From CAWFKS01 sp963816435 (GTDB lineage: Bacteria; Pseudomonadota; Alphaproteobacteria; Rhizobiales; Rhizobiaceae): a DNA stretch of 64,000 bases. Numbering within the stretch: the first letter of the stretch is position 1; each line of letters opens with the position of its first letter. Both the position numbers and the translations under genes were made by a program. The stretch lies in NCBI GenBank assembly GCA_963816435.1, contig CAWFKS010000018.1, positions 62,001 through 126,000 on the forward strand. Reading direction: 5' to 3'. The notes beneath the pieces are model-generated. The model had not been told where the DNA came from, did no database searches, and worked only from the letters and a program-made list of their open reading frames with translations. Below are positions 19,945-29,196 of this stretch, in pieces.

Positions 19945-21195
19945 ATGAACGTCCAGACCACGCATCCGCCCTATCTTTCCTTCGACGCCGCGACCAGGCG
20001 CGTGCGGCTCGACCCGCACGAGCCAGCCTTCGTGCAGGACCCGTACGAGGCCTACGCGTTCTTCCACCGCCAGGCGCGCGCCTTCTATTGGGAGGAGTTC
20101 GGCTTCTGGTGCTTTTGCGGCTACGACGACGTCAACCGGCTGCTGCGCGACAAGCGGCTCGGCCGCGAAAACCGCTGGGGGCCGCCGATGGTGGTCGACG
20201 AGAGCCGTTCGCATCTTTCCGCGTTCGACGGCGTCGAGCGCCACTCGATGCTGGAGCTGGAGCCGCCCGTCCACACCAAGCTCAGGACGCTGGTGAACCG
20301 GTCTTTCGTGTCGCGCCAGGTCGAACGGCTGCGGCCGCGCGTCGAGCAACTGGCGAACGAGCTCGTGGACGGCTTCGAGGCAGACGGCCACGCCGACCTG
20401 CTGCCGGCCTTCGCCACGCCGATCCCGATCACCGTGATCGCCGAAATGCTCGGCGTGCCGGTCGAGATGGGGCCGCAACTGCTCGACTGGTCGCACAAGA
20501 TGGTGGCCATGTACATGCATGGCCGCACGCGCGAGACGGAAGACACGGCGAACCGCGCGGCGCAGGAGTTCGGCGACTTCATCCGCGACTATTCCCGCGA
20601 GCGCCGCAAGCATCCGGGCGAGGATCTGCTCTCGGTGCTCAATTCCGCCCACGAGGGCGATCAGCGGCTTTCGGAGGACGAGCTCGTCACCTCGACGATC
20701 CTGCTGCTCAATGCCGGCCACGAGGCGACGGTGCACCAGACCGGCAACGCCATCCGCACGATCCTCAAGCAGGGCGGCGACCCCCGTCCCCTGTTCGCCG
20801 ACGCCGACGCCACGGCGCGCACTGTCGAGGAATGCCTGCGCCTCGACCCACCGCTGCACATGTTCACACGCTTCGTCTACGAGGACGTCGAGCTGCCGGA
20901 AGGCGTCACGGTCAAGCCCGGCGATCAGGTCGGGCTGTTGCTGGGCGCTGCCGACAACGATGCGCAAGCCTTCGACGCGCCGCGCGAGTTTCGGCCGGAA
21001 CGTGCCGACCAGAAGAACGTCACGTTCGGCGCGGGCATCCATTTCTGCATCGGTGCGCCGCTGGCGCGCGTCGAAATGCAGGCGGCGCTGAAGGTGCTTT
21101 TCGAGCGGCTGCCGGGGCTACGCCTGGCCGAGGAGCCCCGCTACAGCGACACCTATCATTTTCACGGGCTGGCGAGCCTGCCCTGTGAATGGTGA
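19945..21195 (+). CDS. Cytochrome P450 (soluble bacterial class)
   Basis: A 416-residue soluble P450 monooxygenase. Heme-binding loop FGAGIHFCIGAPLAR has the axial Cys at residue 368. The I-helix oxygen-activation motif reads NAGHEATVH, with E-A-T in place of the more common E-T-T, and the K-helix has the ExxR pattern in EECLRLDPP. There is no membrane anchor and no fused reductase; no ferredoxin or ferredoxin reductase gene is nearby, so electrons must come from elsewhere. It is divergent from a flavin oxidase gene and followed by a long noncoding stretch. Substrate unknown; hydroxylation of a small hydrophobic acid or terpenoid is typical of the class. Confidence 0.9.
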   Translation: MNVQTTHPPYLSFDAATRRVRLDPHEPAFVQDPYEAYAFFHRQARAFYWEEFGFWCFCGYDDVNRLLRDKRLGRENRWGPPMVVDESRSHLSAFDGVERHSMLELEPPVHTKLRTLVNRSFVSRQVERLRPRVEQLANELVDGFEADGHADLLPAFATPIPITVIAEMLGVPVEMGPQLLDWSHKMVAMYMHGRTRETEDTANRAAQEFGDFIRDYSRERRKHPGEDLLSVLNSAHEGDQRLSEDELVTSTILLLNAGHEATVHQTGNAIRTILKQGGDPRPLFADADATARTVEECLRLDPPLHMFTRFVYEDVELPEGVTVKPGDQVGLLLGAADNDAQAFDAPREFRPERADQKNVTFGAGIHFCIGAPLARVEMQAALKVLFERLPGLRLAEEPRYSDTYHFHGLASLPCEW

Positions 21196-21768
21196 CGTGA
21201 GGCGAGTCGGATCGGGGCCGCGAGCCGGATTTTCGGGAGCCCAAATGCAAGGAAAGCACCGAGATCGCTCCCGGTGCCTCCCTGTCCAGGACTTCGCCAA
21301 CGGTCTCCCGTCACCGCTGCCCTGTCCGTGGTCCGGCTCAGTCCGCCAACCGCAAGGATGACATTCCTTCCGAACCCCGCCCGCGAAACCTCGAGGGTTT
21401 CTGTGGGCGTGCCATCGAAGGACTACCGGCCTTCATGGCAGCATCGGGTCTGCCTGTTGCGTTCCAGACCGCTTCCGGCAGGTCCGCTGGACCTCTGGTG
21501 GCTGCCTCGCCTGCGGGCCGAAACCCGCCGCCGCGCTGCCTCCAGTGCGGTCTCAGGCGTTGCTCTACTGCTTGTTCCCGCTGTCCGGGCGGGAGCCGTG
21601 GAGCACCTGAGATGATTGAAGGTTACGTTGCGTATGCCGCTGCGGCAATCGCGCACGGCCTGTGGAAATCGAGGATATGGGGGAATACTCGGCCTTTCCC
21701 ATACCGTGAACAGCGGGCGGAAAGGCGAGTCGAAAGAGGGACGTGCCGCCGGCAACTGCGTCGGCAAT
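21196..21768 (-). other. 573-base noncoding stretch rich in short hairpins; possible structured RNA
   Basis: No convincing protein is encoded in any frame. On the minus strand a succession of short stems is seen, for example GAAACC/GGTTTC, AGGTCC/GGACCT, TCCCGC/GCGGGA, AAGGA/TCCTT and GCGGG/CCCGC, and the series ends in a terminator-like hairpin at 21247-21277. Signature sequences of RNase P RNA, tmRNA and SRP RNA were looked for and not found. It may be an unrecognised noncoding RNA, a long 3' region of the cupin gene, or decayed sequence. Confidence 0.35.
21247..21277 (-). terminator. Terminator-like hairpin
   Basis: Minus-strand GCACCGGGA-GCGA-TCTCGGTGC is a 9-bp stem (one G-T pair) with a GNRA tetraloop, followed by TTTCCTTGCATTT. 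It lies in the noncoding gap, nearly 500 bases beyond the cupin stop, so it would end either a very long 3' region or a separate minus-strand transcript. Confidence 0.5.
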
Positions 21769-22125
21769 TCATCCGGGAAGGCGGATGACGTATTCCTTGC
21801 GGGTGGTCTCGACCACTTCCCAGGTGCCCCTGAAGCCGGGACGGATGACGAAGCTGTCGCCCGAACGCACTCGTCGGGGCTTGCCGCCGTCCTCGGTGAT
21901 CACCGAGATGCCCGACAGGATGTGGCAGAACTCCCACTCGTCATACTCGATGCGCCACTTGCCGGGCGTCGCTTCCCAGATGCCGGCGTAGAGGCCGCCT
22001 TCGGCCTCCTCGACGTTCCAGGTCCGGAAGCGCGGATCGCCTTCGATGACGCGGTCCGGTGCGGGCGCGTCATCTTCCTGGCTGGCGGAGGTCGTCCTGA
22101 CCGCGACGAAGCGGCTTTGCGCCAT
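21769..22125 (-). CDS. Cupin-domain protein (DUF861-like)
   Basis: A 118-residue single cupin domain. WEFCHILSGISVITEDGG and GDSFVIRPGFRGTWEV correspond to the two cupin motifs; the second looks like the cupin_3/DUF861 group related to ureidoglycine aminohydrolase. The characteristic W-x-V-x-E motif appears as WRIEYDEWEF. Metal ligands are incomplete by eye, so a binding or sensory role is as likely as catalysis. The start is 30 bases after the metY stop on the same strand, so co-transcription with metY is likely. Function unknown. Confidence 0.65.
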   Translation of the reverse strand: MAQSRFVAVRTTSASQEDDAPAPDRVIEGDPRFRTWNVEEAEGGLYAGIWEATPGKWRIEYDEWEFCHILSGISVITEDGGKPRRVRSGDSFVIRPGFRGTWEVVETTRKEYVIRLPG

Positions 22126-22154
22126 TGCGTCGTTCCCTGCCTAGCCGACGGCCC

Positions 22155-23435
22155 TCAGGCGGCCGCCAGCGCCTGCTCCAGGTCGGCGATGATGTCGTCG
22201 GCATCCTCGATGCCTATCGACAGGCGGATGACGTCGTTGCCGGCACCTGCCGCTGTCTTCTGCTCGTCGGAAAGCTGGCGGTGCGTGGTGGAGGCCGGAT
22301 GGATGATCAGCGAGCGCGTGTCGCCGATATTGGCGAGGTGCGAGAACAGCTCGACGCCCTCGACCACCTTGACGCCGGCATCGAAGCCGCCCTTCAGCCC
22401 GAAGGTGAACACGGCGCCGGCGCCCTTCGGGGAATATTTCTGCATCAGAGCATGGTTCTTGTCGGTGGCGAGGCCGGGATAAGAGACCCACTCCACCTTC
22501 GGGTGCTGCGAAAGCCAGGTCGCGACCTTGAGCGCGTTGTCGCAATGGCGCTGCATCCGGAGCGGCAGCGTCTCCAGCCCCGTCAGGATCATGAAGGCGT
22601 TGAACGGCGAGATCGCCGGGCCGAAATCGCGCAGGCCGAGAACGCGGCAGGCGATGGCGAAGGCGAAATTGCCGAAGGTCTCGTGCAGCACGATGCCGCC
22701 GTACTCGTCGCGCGGTGACGACAGCATCGGATACTTGCCGGATTTCGACCAGTCGAAGGTGCCGCCGTCGACGATCGCGCCGCCCATCGAGTTGCCGTGG
22801 CCGCCGATGAACTTGGTCAGCGAATGGACGACGATGTCGGCGCCATGCTCGATCGGCCGCACCAGATAGGGGCTGGCCATCGTGTTGTCGACGATGAACG
22901 GCAGTCCGTGGCGCTGCGCGACCTCGGCGATCTTATCCAGGTCGACGAAGGTGCCGCCCGGGTTGGCGAGGCTTTCCACGAAGATCGCCTTCGTCTTGTC
23001 GTCGATCTGGCTTTCGAAGCTCGAAATGTCGTCCGGATCGGCCCACCGAACCTCCCAGTCGAAATTCTTGAAGGCGTGGCCGAACTGGTTGATGGACCCG
23101 CCATAGAGCTTGCGGGCGGCGACAAAGTTCTCGCCGGCGTTCATCAGCGTGTGGAAGACGAGAAGCTGGGCGGCGTGGCCCGAAGCGGTCGCCAGCGCGG
23201 CGGTGCCGCCTTCCAGCGCGGCGACGCGCTCTTCCAGCACCGCCTGCGTGGGGTTCATGATGCGCGTGTAGATATTGCCGAACGCCTTCAGCCCGAACAG
23301 CGAGGCGGCGTGGTCGACATCGTCGAAGACGTAGGCCGTGGTCTGGTAGATCGGCGTGGCGCGCGCGCCGGTCGCCGGGTCGGGCTGGGCGCCAGCGTGA
23401 ACGGCGAGCGTGTCGAAACCGGGCGTGCGGGTCAT
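22155..23435 (-). CDS. metY: O-acetylhomoserine sulfhydrylase (MetY)
   Basis: A 426-residue PLP enzyme of the Cys/Met metabolism family that makes homocysteine from O-acetylhomoserine and sulfide. The N-terminus has DTLAVHAGAQPDP and PIYQTTAYVFDD. The PLP lysine is K208 in HSLTKFIGGHGNSMGG and NPTQAVLEERVAALEGG is the cofactor-phosphate region. The length of about 430 fits MetY rather than the shorter MetZ/MetB. The second of two adjacent ATGs is best spaced from GGAGG. No SAM-II riboswitch core was seen upstream. The cupin gene follows; a ChaC gene is divergent, which links the site to sulfur and glutathione metabolism. Confidence 0.9.
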   Translation of the reverse strand: MTRTPGFDTLAVHAGAQPDPATGARATPIYQTTAYVFDDVDHAASLFGLKAFGNIYTRIMNPTQAVLEERVAALEGGTAALATASGHAAQLLVFHTLMNAGENFVAARKLYGGSINQFGHAFKNFDWEVRWADPDDISSFESQIDDKTKAIFVESLANPGGTFVDLDKIAEVAQRHGLPFIVDNTMASPYLVRPIEHGADIVVHSLTKFIGGHGNSMGGAIVDGGTFDWSKSGKYPMLSSPRDEYGGIVLHETFGNFAFAIACRVLGLRDFGPAISPFNAFMILTGLETLPLRMQRHCDNALKVATWLSQHPKVEWVSYPGLATDKNHALMQKYSPKGAGAVFTFGLKGGFDAGVKVVEGVELFSHLANIGDTRSLIIHPASTTHRQLSDEQKTAAGAGNDVIRLSIGIEDADDIIADLEQALAAA

Positions 23436-23597
23436 CATGTCCTCCACTCAAAGAAACGCAACGCGCGCATTCATGACAAAGCCGGCAGGCAAAGGCAAAG
23501 AAGATTATTCGCCGGCGGCAGGCGAGTTGGGGTATTTTTCGGTTGCCCGCGACCGGTTTTGCAGCGAGCCGGGCAAGCCGGTGGAAAGGAACGAAAC

Positions 23598-24320
23598 GTG
23601 GCGAGAACGAACACCACAGCTCCGCGCGCGATGCGCCTGTCGGCCGAGCATGTCGCCCGCGTGCACCGCACGGTGCCCGATCCCGGTCCGGTGCTGATCG
23701 AAGGGTTCCGGCCGGCGACGGATGACGACCACGACAACGATGTCGCCGAAATCCTGCGGACTCGACCGGAGGGGCCGCTCTGGCTGTTCGGCTACGGCTC
23801 GCTGATCTGGAAACCGGAAACCGCGTTCACCGAAGCCCGACCGGGACTGGCGCACGGCTGGCATCGGCGGTTCTGCCTCGGCTGGGATTACCGCTACCGA
23901 GGCTGCCGCGACGCTCCGGGACTGATGATGGCGCTCGACCGAGGCGGCACCTGCAAGGGCATGTTGTATGCACTGCCGGAAGCCGGCCTCCGGGCGGAGC
24001 TCGACAAGCTGATCCGGCGCGAGGTCAGCATGGTCCCGTCGGCCTTTCCGTGGCGCTGGATTTCCGTGGCGACCGATGCCGGCAAGGTGCGGGCGCTGAC
24101 ATTCGCCATGAACCGCAACAGCAGCCGTTATGTGGCTGGATTGAGCGACGGCGAACTGGCCGACGTCCTGGCGACCGCCTACGGGTTTCGCGGCACCATG
24201 GTCGAATATCTGCACTCGACCGTCAGCAAGCTCGAGGAACTCGGCATGCACGATACCAATCTCTGGCGGCTGCAGGCCCTGGTGGCTGAGCGGATCGAGG
24301 CCGGCGTCGGAAATCGCTGA
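23598..24320 (+). CDS. chaC: Glutathione-specific gamma-glutamylcyclotransferase (ChaC)
   Basis: A 240-residue ChaC-family protein. The substrate-binding loop LFGYGSLIWKP is near residue 65, with WHRRFCLGWDYRYRG and KLEELGMHDTNLWRLQ as further family segments. ChaC enzymes split glutathione into 5-oxoproline and Cys-Gly in the cytoplasm. The GTG start with AAGGA upstream is preferred; an in-frame ATG 12 codons later is possible. The first 60 residues precede the catalytic domain. The gene is divergent from metY over 162 bases, so sulfur-related joint control is possible but no operator was identified. Confidence 0.85.
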   Translation: MARTNTTAPRAMRLSAEHVARVHRTVPDPGPVLIEGFRPATDDDHDNDVAEILRTRPEGPLWLFGYGSLIWKPETAFTEARPGLAHGWHRRFCLGWDYRYRGCRDAPGLMMALDRGGTCKGMLYALPEAGLRAELDKLIRREVSMVPSAFPWRWISVATDAGKVRALTFAMNRNSSRYVAGLSDGELADVLATAYGFRGTMVEYLHSTVSKLEELGMHDTNLWRLQALVAERIEAGVGNR

Positions 24321-24350
24321 GCGCGGTTCGTTGCGGCGACCGCAGACGCG

Positions 24351-24872
24351 CTATTTCTGCCTGATGCCGAAGCTCTGGTATCCGGAACGCATCAGCGGCT
24401 TCTTCGCCGAGATCTTGCGGCTGTTGACGCCGTTCCAGCCTATCTCCCCCGAAAGCCGTGCGTATTCGATCTTCGGGCAGCGGTTCATGACGACCTTTAT
24501 GCCGGCTTCCTCCGCCTTCGCTGCCGCCTCGTCGTGGCGCACGGTGAGCTGCATCCAGATCACCTTCGGCAGCGGATCGAGCGCCAGCACCTGGTCGACG
24601 ATCTGCGGCACGGCGGCAGAGGGCCGGAAGACGTCGACCATGTCGATCGCGACCGGCACGTCGGCAAGGCTGGCATAGGTCATGCGGCCGAGGATTTCCT
24701 TGCCGGCCTGTCCCGGATTGACCGGATAGACCTCGTAGCCCTTGTCGATCAGATATTTGGCGACGAAGTAGCTCGGCCGTACGTCGTTGGCCGAGGCGCC
24801 GACGATGGCGATCGTCTTCACGCCGTTGAGGATGCCGGTGATGTAGGCGTCGTCGTAGAAATCGTGGTTCAT
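24351..24872 (-). CDS. CoA-binding protein (YccU-like)
   Basis: A 173-residue Rossmann-like CoA-binding domain protein. The N-terminal VKTIAIVGASANDVRPSYF is the CoA/nucleotide-binding loop, followed by GYEVYPVNPG, IDMVDVFRPSAAVPQIV and VIWMQLTVRHDEAA, all typical of the YccU/DUF succinyl-CoA-ligase-alpha-like family. The precise role of the family is not established; binding of CoA or acyl-CoA is likely. It overlaps the VOC gene by 4 bases (ATGA) and ends an operon with VOC and an enoyl-CoA hydratase-like gene. Confidence 0.8.
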   Translation of the reverse strand: MNHDFYDDAYITGILNGVKTIAIVGASANDVRPSYFVAKYLIDKGYEVYPVNPGQAGKEILGRMTYASLADVPVAIDMVDVFRPSAAVPQIVDQVLALDPLPKVIWMQLTVRHDEAAAKAEEAGIKVVMNRCPKIEYARLSGEIGWNGVNSRKISAKKPLMRSGYQSFGIRQK

Positions 24873-25310
24873 GACGGCAGCGAAATATGCCCTTCGGCGT
24901 CGATGGGGAAGTCTGCATTGTGCGCGACCTCCCACAGATTGCCCTCGGTGTCTTCGAAATAGCCCTGCATTCCGCCCCAGAACGCCCGTTGCGCCGCCTT
25001 CACCACCCGCCCACCAGCCCGCTCGGCCGTGTCGAGGATGGCGGCGACCTCGTGTTCGTCTCGCGTGTTGTAGGCAAGTGCGACGCCGGCGAAGCCCGGC
25101 GAAGGCATGGAACCGCCTTCCACGCCTATGTCGCGGGCCAGTTCCTCGCGCGGCCAAAGGGCCAGGATCATCCCGCCCATCTGGAAGAAGGCGACGCCCG
25201 TCGGTAATCTTGCCGTTCCGCTGCAGTCCCATCTGCTCGTAGAAATGGACGGCGCGGTCAAGATCGTCGACGCCGAGCGTCACGATCGAAATGCGCGGCT
25301 CGAGCTTCAT
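24869..25310 (-). CDS. VOC-family (glyoxalase/bleomycin resistance-like) protein (one frame break)
   Basis: A vicinal-oxygen-chelate fold protein of about 147 residues. The start is EPRISIVTLGVDDLDRAVHFY, a typical first beta-alpha unit. After a +1 break at a three-base run near 25198 the next frame gives GVAFFQMGGMILALWPREEL and FEDTEGNLWEVAHN, the second metal-binding half. Removing one base gives KITDGVAFFQ at the junction. Members are metal-dependent lyases, isomerases or dioxygenases. It overlaps both neighbours by ATGA, so it is translationally coupled within a three-gene operon with the crotonase and CoA-binding genes. Substrate unknown. Confidence 0.8.
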
Positions 25311-26131
25311 TCACCCGTCCACTGCGGCTTGCGCTTCTCGACGAAGGCGCCGATGCCCTCCTCGGCGTCGCGCGCCATCATGTTCTCGACCATGACGCGG
25401 CTGGCATAGTCGTAGGCGTCGGACAGGCCCATCTCGGCCTGCCGGTAGAACGCCTCCTTGCCGATCTTCAGCGTCAAAGGCGATTTGGAGACAATGGTTT
25501 CGGCGTATTTCGACGACAATCTGATTCAGGTATTCGGGCGGCACGACGCGGTTGACGAGGCCGAACTCGCGCGCAGTCGAAGCATCGATCGTCTCGCCGG
25601 TCAGAAGCATCTCCATCGCATGCTTGGGCGAAACATTGCGCGACAGCGCCACCATCGGCGTGGAGCAGAACAGGCCGATATTGACGCCGGGCGTGGCAAA
25701 GCCGGCGCGCTCGGAGGCGATCGCCAGGTCGCAGCTCGCGACCAGCTGGCAGCCGGCCGCCGTGGCGATGCCGTCGACCTCGGCGATCACCGGCTTGGGC
25801 AGCCGCACTATGGTCTGCATCAGGCCGGAACAGGCCCCCATGGTGCGCTCGAAGAACGCCCTGCCCCGGTCGGCGGTCGGCGCGATGCGCGGTGATCTCC
25901 TTGAGATCGTGGCCGGCGCAGAACACCTTGCCGGCGGCAGCGATCACCACGACGCGCACTTCGGGGTTGTCGCGGGCGATCTCAAGCTCGGCCTGGAGCG
26001 CGGCCATCATGGCCAGCGACAGCGCGTTGGCCGGCGGGCTGGAAAGCGTCAGCCTGAGGACTCCCGCCTCGAAGCGCGGCGGAAACGAGGCCTTGGGCCC
26101 TGTCGTCAGGCTTCGATACGTGCTCGGTCAT
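25307..26131 (-). CDS. Enoyl-CoA hydratase-family protein, ECHDC3-like (three frame breaks)
   Basis: A crotonase of about 272 residues spread over four frames with +1 breaks near 26080, 25878 and 25512. Segments in order: PPANALSLAMMAAL, AGKVFCAGHDLKEIT (first oxyanion motif), ATAAGCQLVASCDLAIAS (second), the distinctive NIGLFCSTPMVALSRNV shared with the ECHDC3 group, and SKYAETIVSKSPLTLKIGKEAF. The catalytic glutamates of true hydratases are not seen, as usual for ECHDC3. The start at the ATG of MTEHVSKPDD depends on the least certain break. It is first in an operon with the VOC and CoA-binding genes (ATGA overlap). Confidence 0.75.
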
Positions 26132-26284
26132 TGTGGCCTCCGGGATGCGAATTCACGGTCCGCATTGTCGCGCCACAGCCGGCACGAGGCAATGGCGGCG
26201 CAACCTTTCGCAGGTGGGCCGGCCACTCGACAGGCCCGGCATGCTGTGGAATATCGCCGCGACCCTTGCGAGGCGGTGCCCGAC

Positions 26285-27779
26285 ATGCCGAACCCGATAC
26301 AGACCGGCCGCATACCGCCGAACGCCTACCTCGTCGTCCTGGTCTTCCTGTTCGTCTGGCCGGCTCTTCCTGCTGATGTCGCAGGTCAATCTCGACCCTT
26401 ACGGCGACATGCTGGAAACCTTTGCCTGGGGCATCGCCTGGCAGTTGGGCTACTTCAAGCACCCGCCCCTGATGGCGTGGATTGCGGCCGGCTGGTTCGA
26501 GCTGTTTCCGCGCACGAACTTCTTCTTCTACCTGCTCGCCAGCTTCAATGTCGAAGCCACGGTCCTGGTCATGGCCGCGATCGCGACGCGCTACCTGTCG
26601 CCGCGCCAGATCACCATCGCGGTCGTGGCCGCGCAATTGCTGCCGCCGCTGACCTTCCTCGGCCTCACCTACAACGCAAACTCTGCGATGCTGCCGATCT
26701 GGGCGCTGTCGTTCCTGTTCTATCTGCGGGTGCTGGAAAGAAGGCGGCTCGTCGACGCAGCGGTGCTCGGCCTGCTGCTCGGGCTGGCGATGCTGGCGAA
26801 ATACCACTCGGCGGTGCTGGTGCTGGCGCTCGCCATACACGTTCTGGCCGACCGCGAGGTGCGGCCGCTGCTCGCCACGCCGCTGCCGTGGATCTCGTCG
26901 GCCGTGGCGCTGCTCGTCTTTGCGCCGCACGTGATCTGGCTGTTCGGCCACGATTTCTGGCCGGTCAGGTTCGCGGCGACCGGCCAGGGCGGCGGGGGGA
27001 TCGGCGCACACGCCTATTACGCCGGCGAGTTCGTGGTCTCCTTCATCGGCTATTCGCTGCCCGGACTGGCGGTCGTGGGCCTGTTCCGAAATTTCTCGGA
27101 CGGCGGGCCACTGATGGACTGGCAGGCGGTGGCCAGGCTGCGCGGCAGCGTCGAAGGACGTGCGCTGCTGGCGGTGGCATTCCTGCCGTTTCTGCTGACG
27201 ATGGTCCTGGCGCTGGCGATCGCGGCCAACCTCACCTCGACATGGGAAATCCCGTTCTTCTTCTGCATCCCGATCCTGCTGACGCTGCTGTTGCCGGAAC
27301 GGATCGCGGAGCGCCGCGCCGGCCGGGCACCGATGGTGGTGACCGGCATCGCCGCGCTGCTGTTCGTCGCCGCCCCTTCGTGAAGGCGGATCTCGTGCGC
27401 AAGAACCCGTGGAACAGCACGGTGCCGATGCAGGCCTTCGCGGGACAGATACAGCAGCTTTGGCGATCAAAGGACCGACCGGCCGCTGAAGATCGTCCTC
27501 GGACCGCGCCGCTATTCCTACGGATCGGCCTTCTACGCCGCCGATCGACCCTACGGCGTCGAGGCGATGGGGCTTTCGCCGTGGGTCACGCGGGCCACGA
27601 TCGCGCGCGACGGCGCGGTGTTCGCATGCGAGGGCGCCGACGCTCCCTGCGGCAAGCAGGCGGCGCAGATGCTGGGAAAGGTCGACAACGCTGCCGAAGC
27701 GCAGGCGCAAGGGCCGGCTCCCGAAGGGCAGACGCGCGACTGGCACGTGCGGCTCTATTTCCGGCTGCCGGGCGCCTGA
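26285..27779 (+). CDS. Membrane glycosyltransferase, GT39/ArnT-like (three frame breaks)
   Basis: An integral membrane protein of about 497 residues with some ten hydrophobic segments. The N-terminal NAYLVVLVFLFVW segment leads, after a +1 break near 26358, to NLDPYGDMLETFAWGI, whose acidic residues sit in the first periplasmic loop as in polyprenyl-phosphate-sugar transferases. HPPLMAWIAAGWFELFP and YNANSAMLPIWALSF follow. A -1 break near 27373 and a +1 break near 27470 precede the periplasmic C-terminal domain (VLGPRRYSYGSAFYAADRPYG). It would transfer a sugar from an undecaprenyl carrier to a cell-envelope acceptor. No other glycan genes are near, so the acceptor is unknown. Confidence 0.75.
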
Positions 27780-27849
27780 GGGCTTGCGAGGCGGATGCGG
27801 TACGGCAATGCTCCGCAATTGACGTTTACGCAAACGGAAGGAGGAGGCC

Positions 27850-28713
27850 GTGGCCAAGGTTCTCTACGAGAAGGACGGGCGCATCGCCCGCATCACGCTC
27901 AACCGGCCGGAGGTGATGAACGCGATCGACGACGATTTGCCGCGCGAACTGGCCGAGGCGGTCGAGCGGGCGAATGGCGATCAGGGCGTCCACGTGATCG
28001 TGCTGTCGGGCGCGGGGCGCGCCTTCTGCGCCGGCTACGACCTTCAGTACTATGCCGAGGCTGCCGGCGGCGAGGGCAACTCGGTCACGCAGGACATGCC
28101 ATGGGACCCGATGAAGGACTATGCCTTCATGATGCGCAACACCGAGCTCTTCATGTCGCTGTGGCGCAGCTACCGGCCGGTGATCTGCAAGGTGCACGGC
28201 TTCGCGGTCGCCGGTGGGTCCGACATCGCGCTTTGCTCCGACATGATCGTCATGGCCGAAGACGCTGAGATCGGCTACATGCCGGTGCGCGTGTGGGGTT
28301 GCCCGACCACGGCGATGTGGGTCTACCGGCTCGGGCCGGAAAAGGCCAAGCGGATGCTGTTCACCGGCGACAGGATCAAGGGAACCGAAGCCGAGCGCAT
28401 CGGGCTCGTCCACAAGGCGGTGCCGGCCGATGAACTCGACGCCGAGGTCGAAAGCCTGGCGGAGCGGATCGCCACGGTTCCGGTCAACCAGCTGATGATG
28501 CAGAAGCTGGTCATCAACCAGGCGATCGAGGCGATGGGGCTGAAGCAGACGCAGATGTTCGCGACGATCTTCGACGGCATCACCCGCCATTCGCCCGAGG
28601 GGCTGAACTTCAAGCACCGGGCCGAGGAAATGGGCTGGAAGCATGCCGTGCGCGAGCGCGACCTCGGCACGTTCGACTGGACCGACAACCGGCCGATCAA
28701 CGCGGCAAAGTAG
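27850..28713 (+). CDS. Crotonase/enoyl-CoA hydratase-family protein
   Basis: An intact 287-residue crotonase-fold protein. Oxyanion motifs are RAFCAGYDLQYY and FAVAGGSDIALCSD. The catalytic glutamates of enoyl-CoA hydratase are replaced (GGSDIA and IGYMPV), so ordinary hydration is uncertain. The start is GTG, 3 bases after a GGAGGAGG ribosome-binding sequence. It is followed 15 bases later by a PaaI-like thioesterase gene, which suggests a two-gene operon that handles or discards an acyl-CoA intermediate. Substrate unknown. Confidence 0.8.
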   Translation: MAKVLYEKDGRIARITLNRPEVMNAIDDDLPRELAEAVERANGDQGVHVIVLSGAGRAFCAGYDLQYYAEAAGGEGNSVTQDMPWDPMKDYAFMMRNTELFMSLWRSYRPVICKVHGFAVAGGSDIALCSDMIVMAEDAEIGYMPVRVWGCPTTAMWVYRLGPEKAKRMLFTGDRIKGTEAERIGLVHKAVPADELDAEVESLAERIATVPVNQLMMQKLVINQAIEAMGLKQTQMFATIFDGITRHSPEGLNFKHRAEEMGWKHAVRERDLGTFDWTDNRPINAAK

Positions 28714-28728
28714 GACCGAGCGACGAGA

Positions 28729-29196
28729 ATGGACACCAAGCCGGCAAAACCCGCCCTCGCCCCGGTGCTGAGCACGGAGGAAGTGAACGTGCTGCTCAAC
28801 GAGGTCTATCCGCAGCTCAATGCCGACTACCGGGCCTACGAGGCCGTCGACGTGTTTTCCGGCGGCTGCATTGTCAGGCTAAACGCCGACCACCGCCACC
28901 TGCGGCCGGGCGACACGGTTTCAGGCCCGTCGCTGTTCACGCTAGCCGACATCGGCGGCTATGTCTGCGTGCTCTCGCATGCCGGCCCCGACGCGCTGTC
29001 GGTGACCACCAATCTCAACATCAACTTCATGCGCAAGGCCGGCCCCGGCCCGGTCGAGGGCCATTGCCGCATCCTCAAGCTCGGGCGCAGCCTGATGGTG
29101 TTCGACATCGACATCCTGGCCGGCGCCGACAAGCAGATGGTGGCGCACGCGACCGGCACGTATTCGATCCCGCCGAAGCGGTCTTCGTCTACCTGA
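28729..29196 (+). CDS. PaaI-type hotdog-fold thioesterase
   Basis: A 155-residue hotdog protein of the PaaI/YdiI group. The GDTVSGPSLFTLADIGGYVCV segment holds the helix of the hotdog with the catalytic Asp, and LNINFMRKAG the neighbouring strand. It would hydrolyse an aryl- or acyl-CoA thioester. It follows the crotonase gene by 15 bases and its last 8 bases overlap the end of the convergent MerR gene. An intact coding sequence. Confidence 0.8.
   Translation: MDTKPAKPALAPVLSTEEVNVLLNEVYPQLNADYRAYEAVDVFSGGCIVRLNADHRHLRPGDTVSGPSLFTLADIGGYVCVLSHAGPDALSVTTNLNINFMRKAGPGPVEGHCRILKLGRSLMVFDIDILAGADKQMVAHATGTYSIPPKRSSST

Noticed and set aside
21196..21768. RNase P RNA, two-piece tmRNA, SRP RNA or cobalamin riboswitch in the noncoding gap
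   Set aside because: The GAGGAAAGTCCGG, T-loop/tag, GGTCCGGAAGGAAGCAG and riboswitch core signatures are absent on both strands.
23440..23597. SAM-II riboswitch upstream of metY, common in alphaproteobacterial methionine genes
   Set aside because: The conserved pseudoknot core was searched for by eye on the minus strand and not found.
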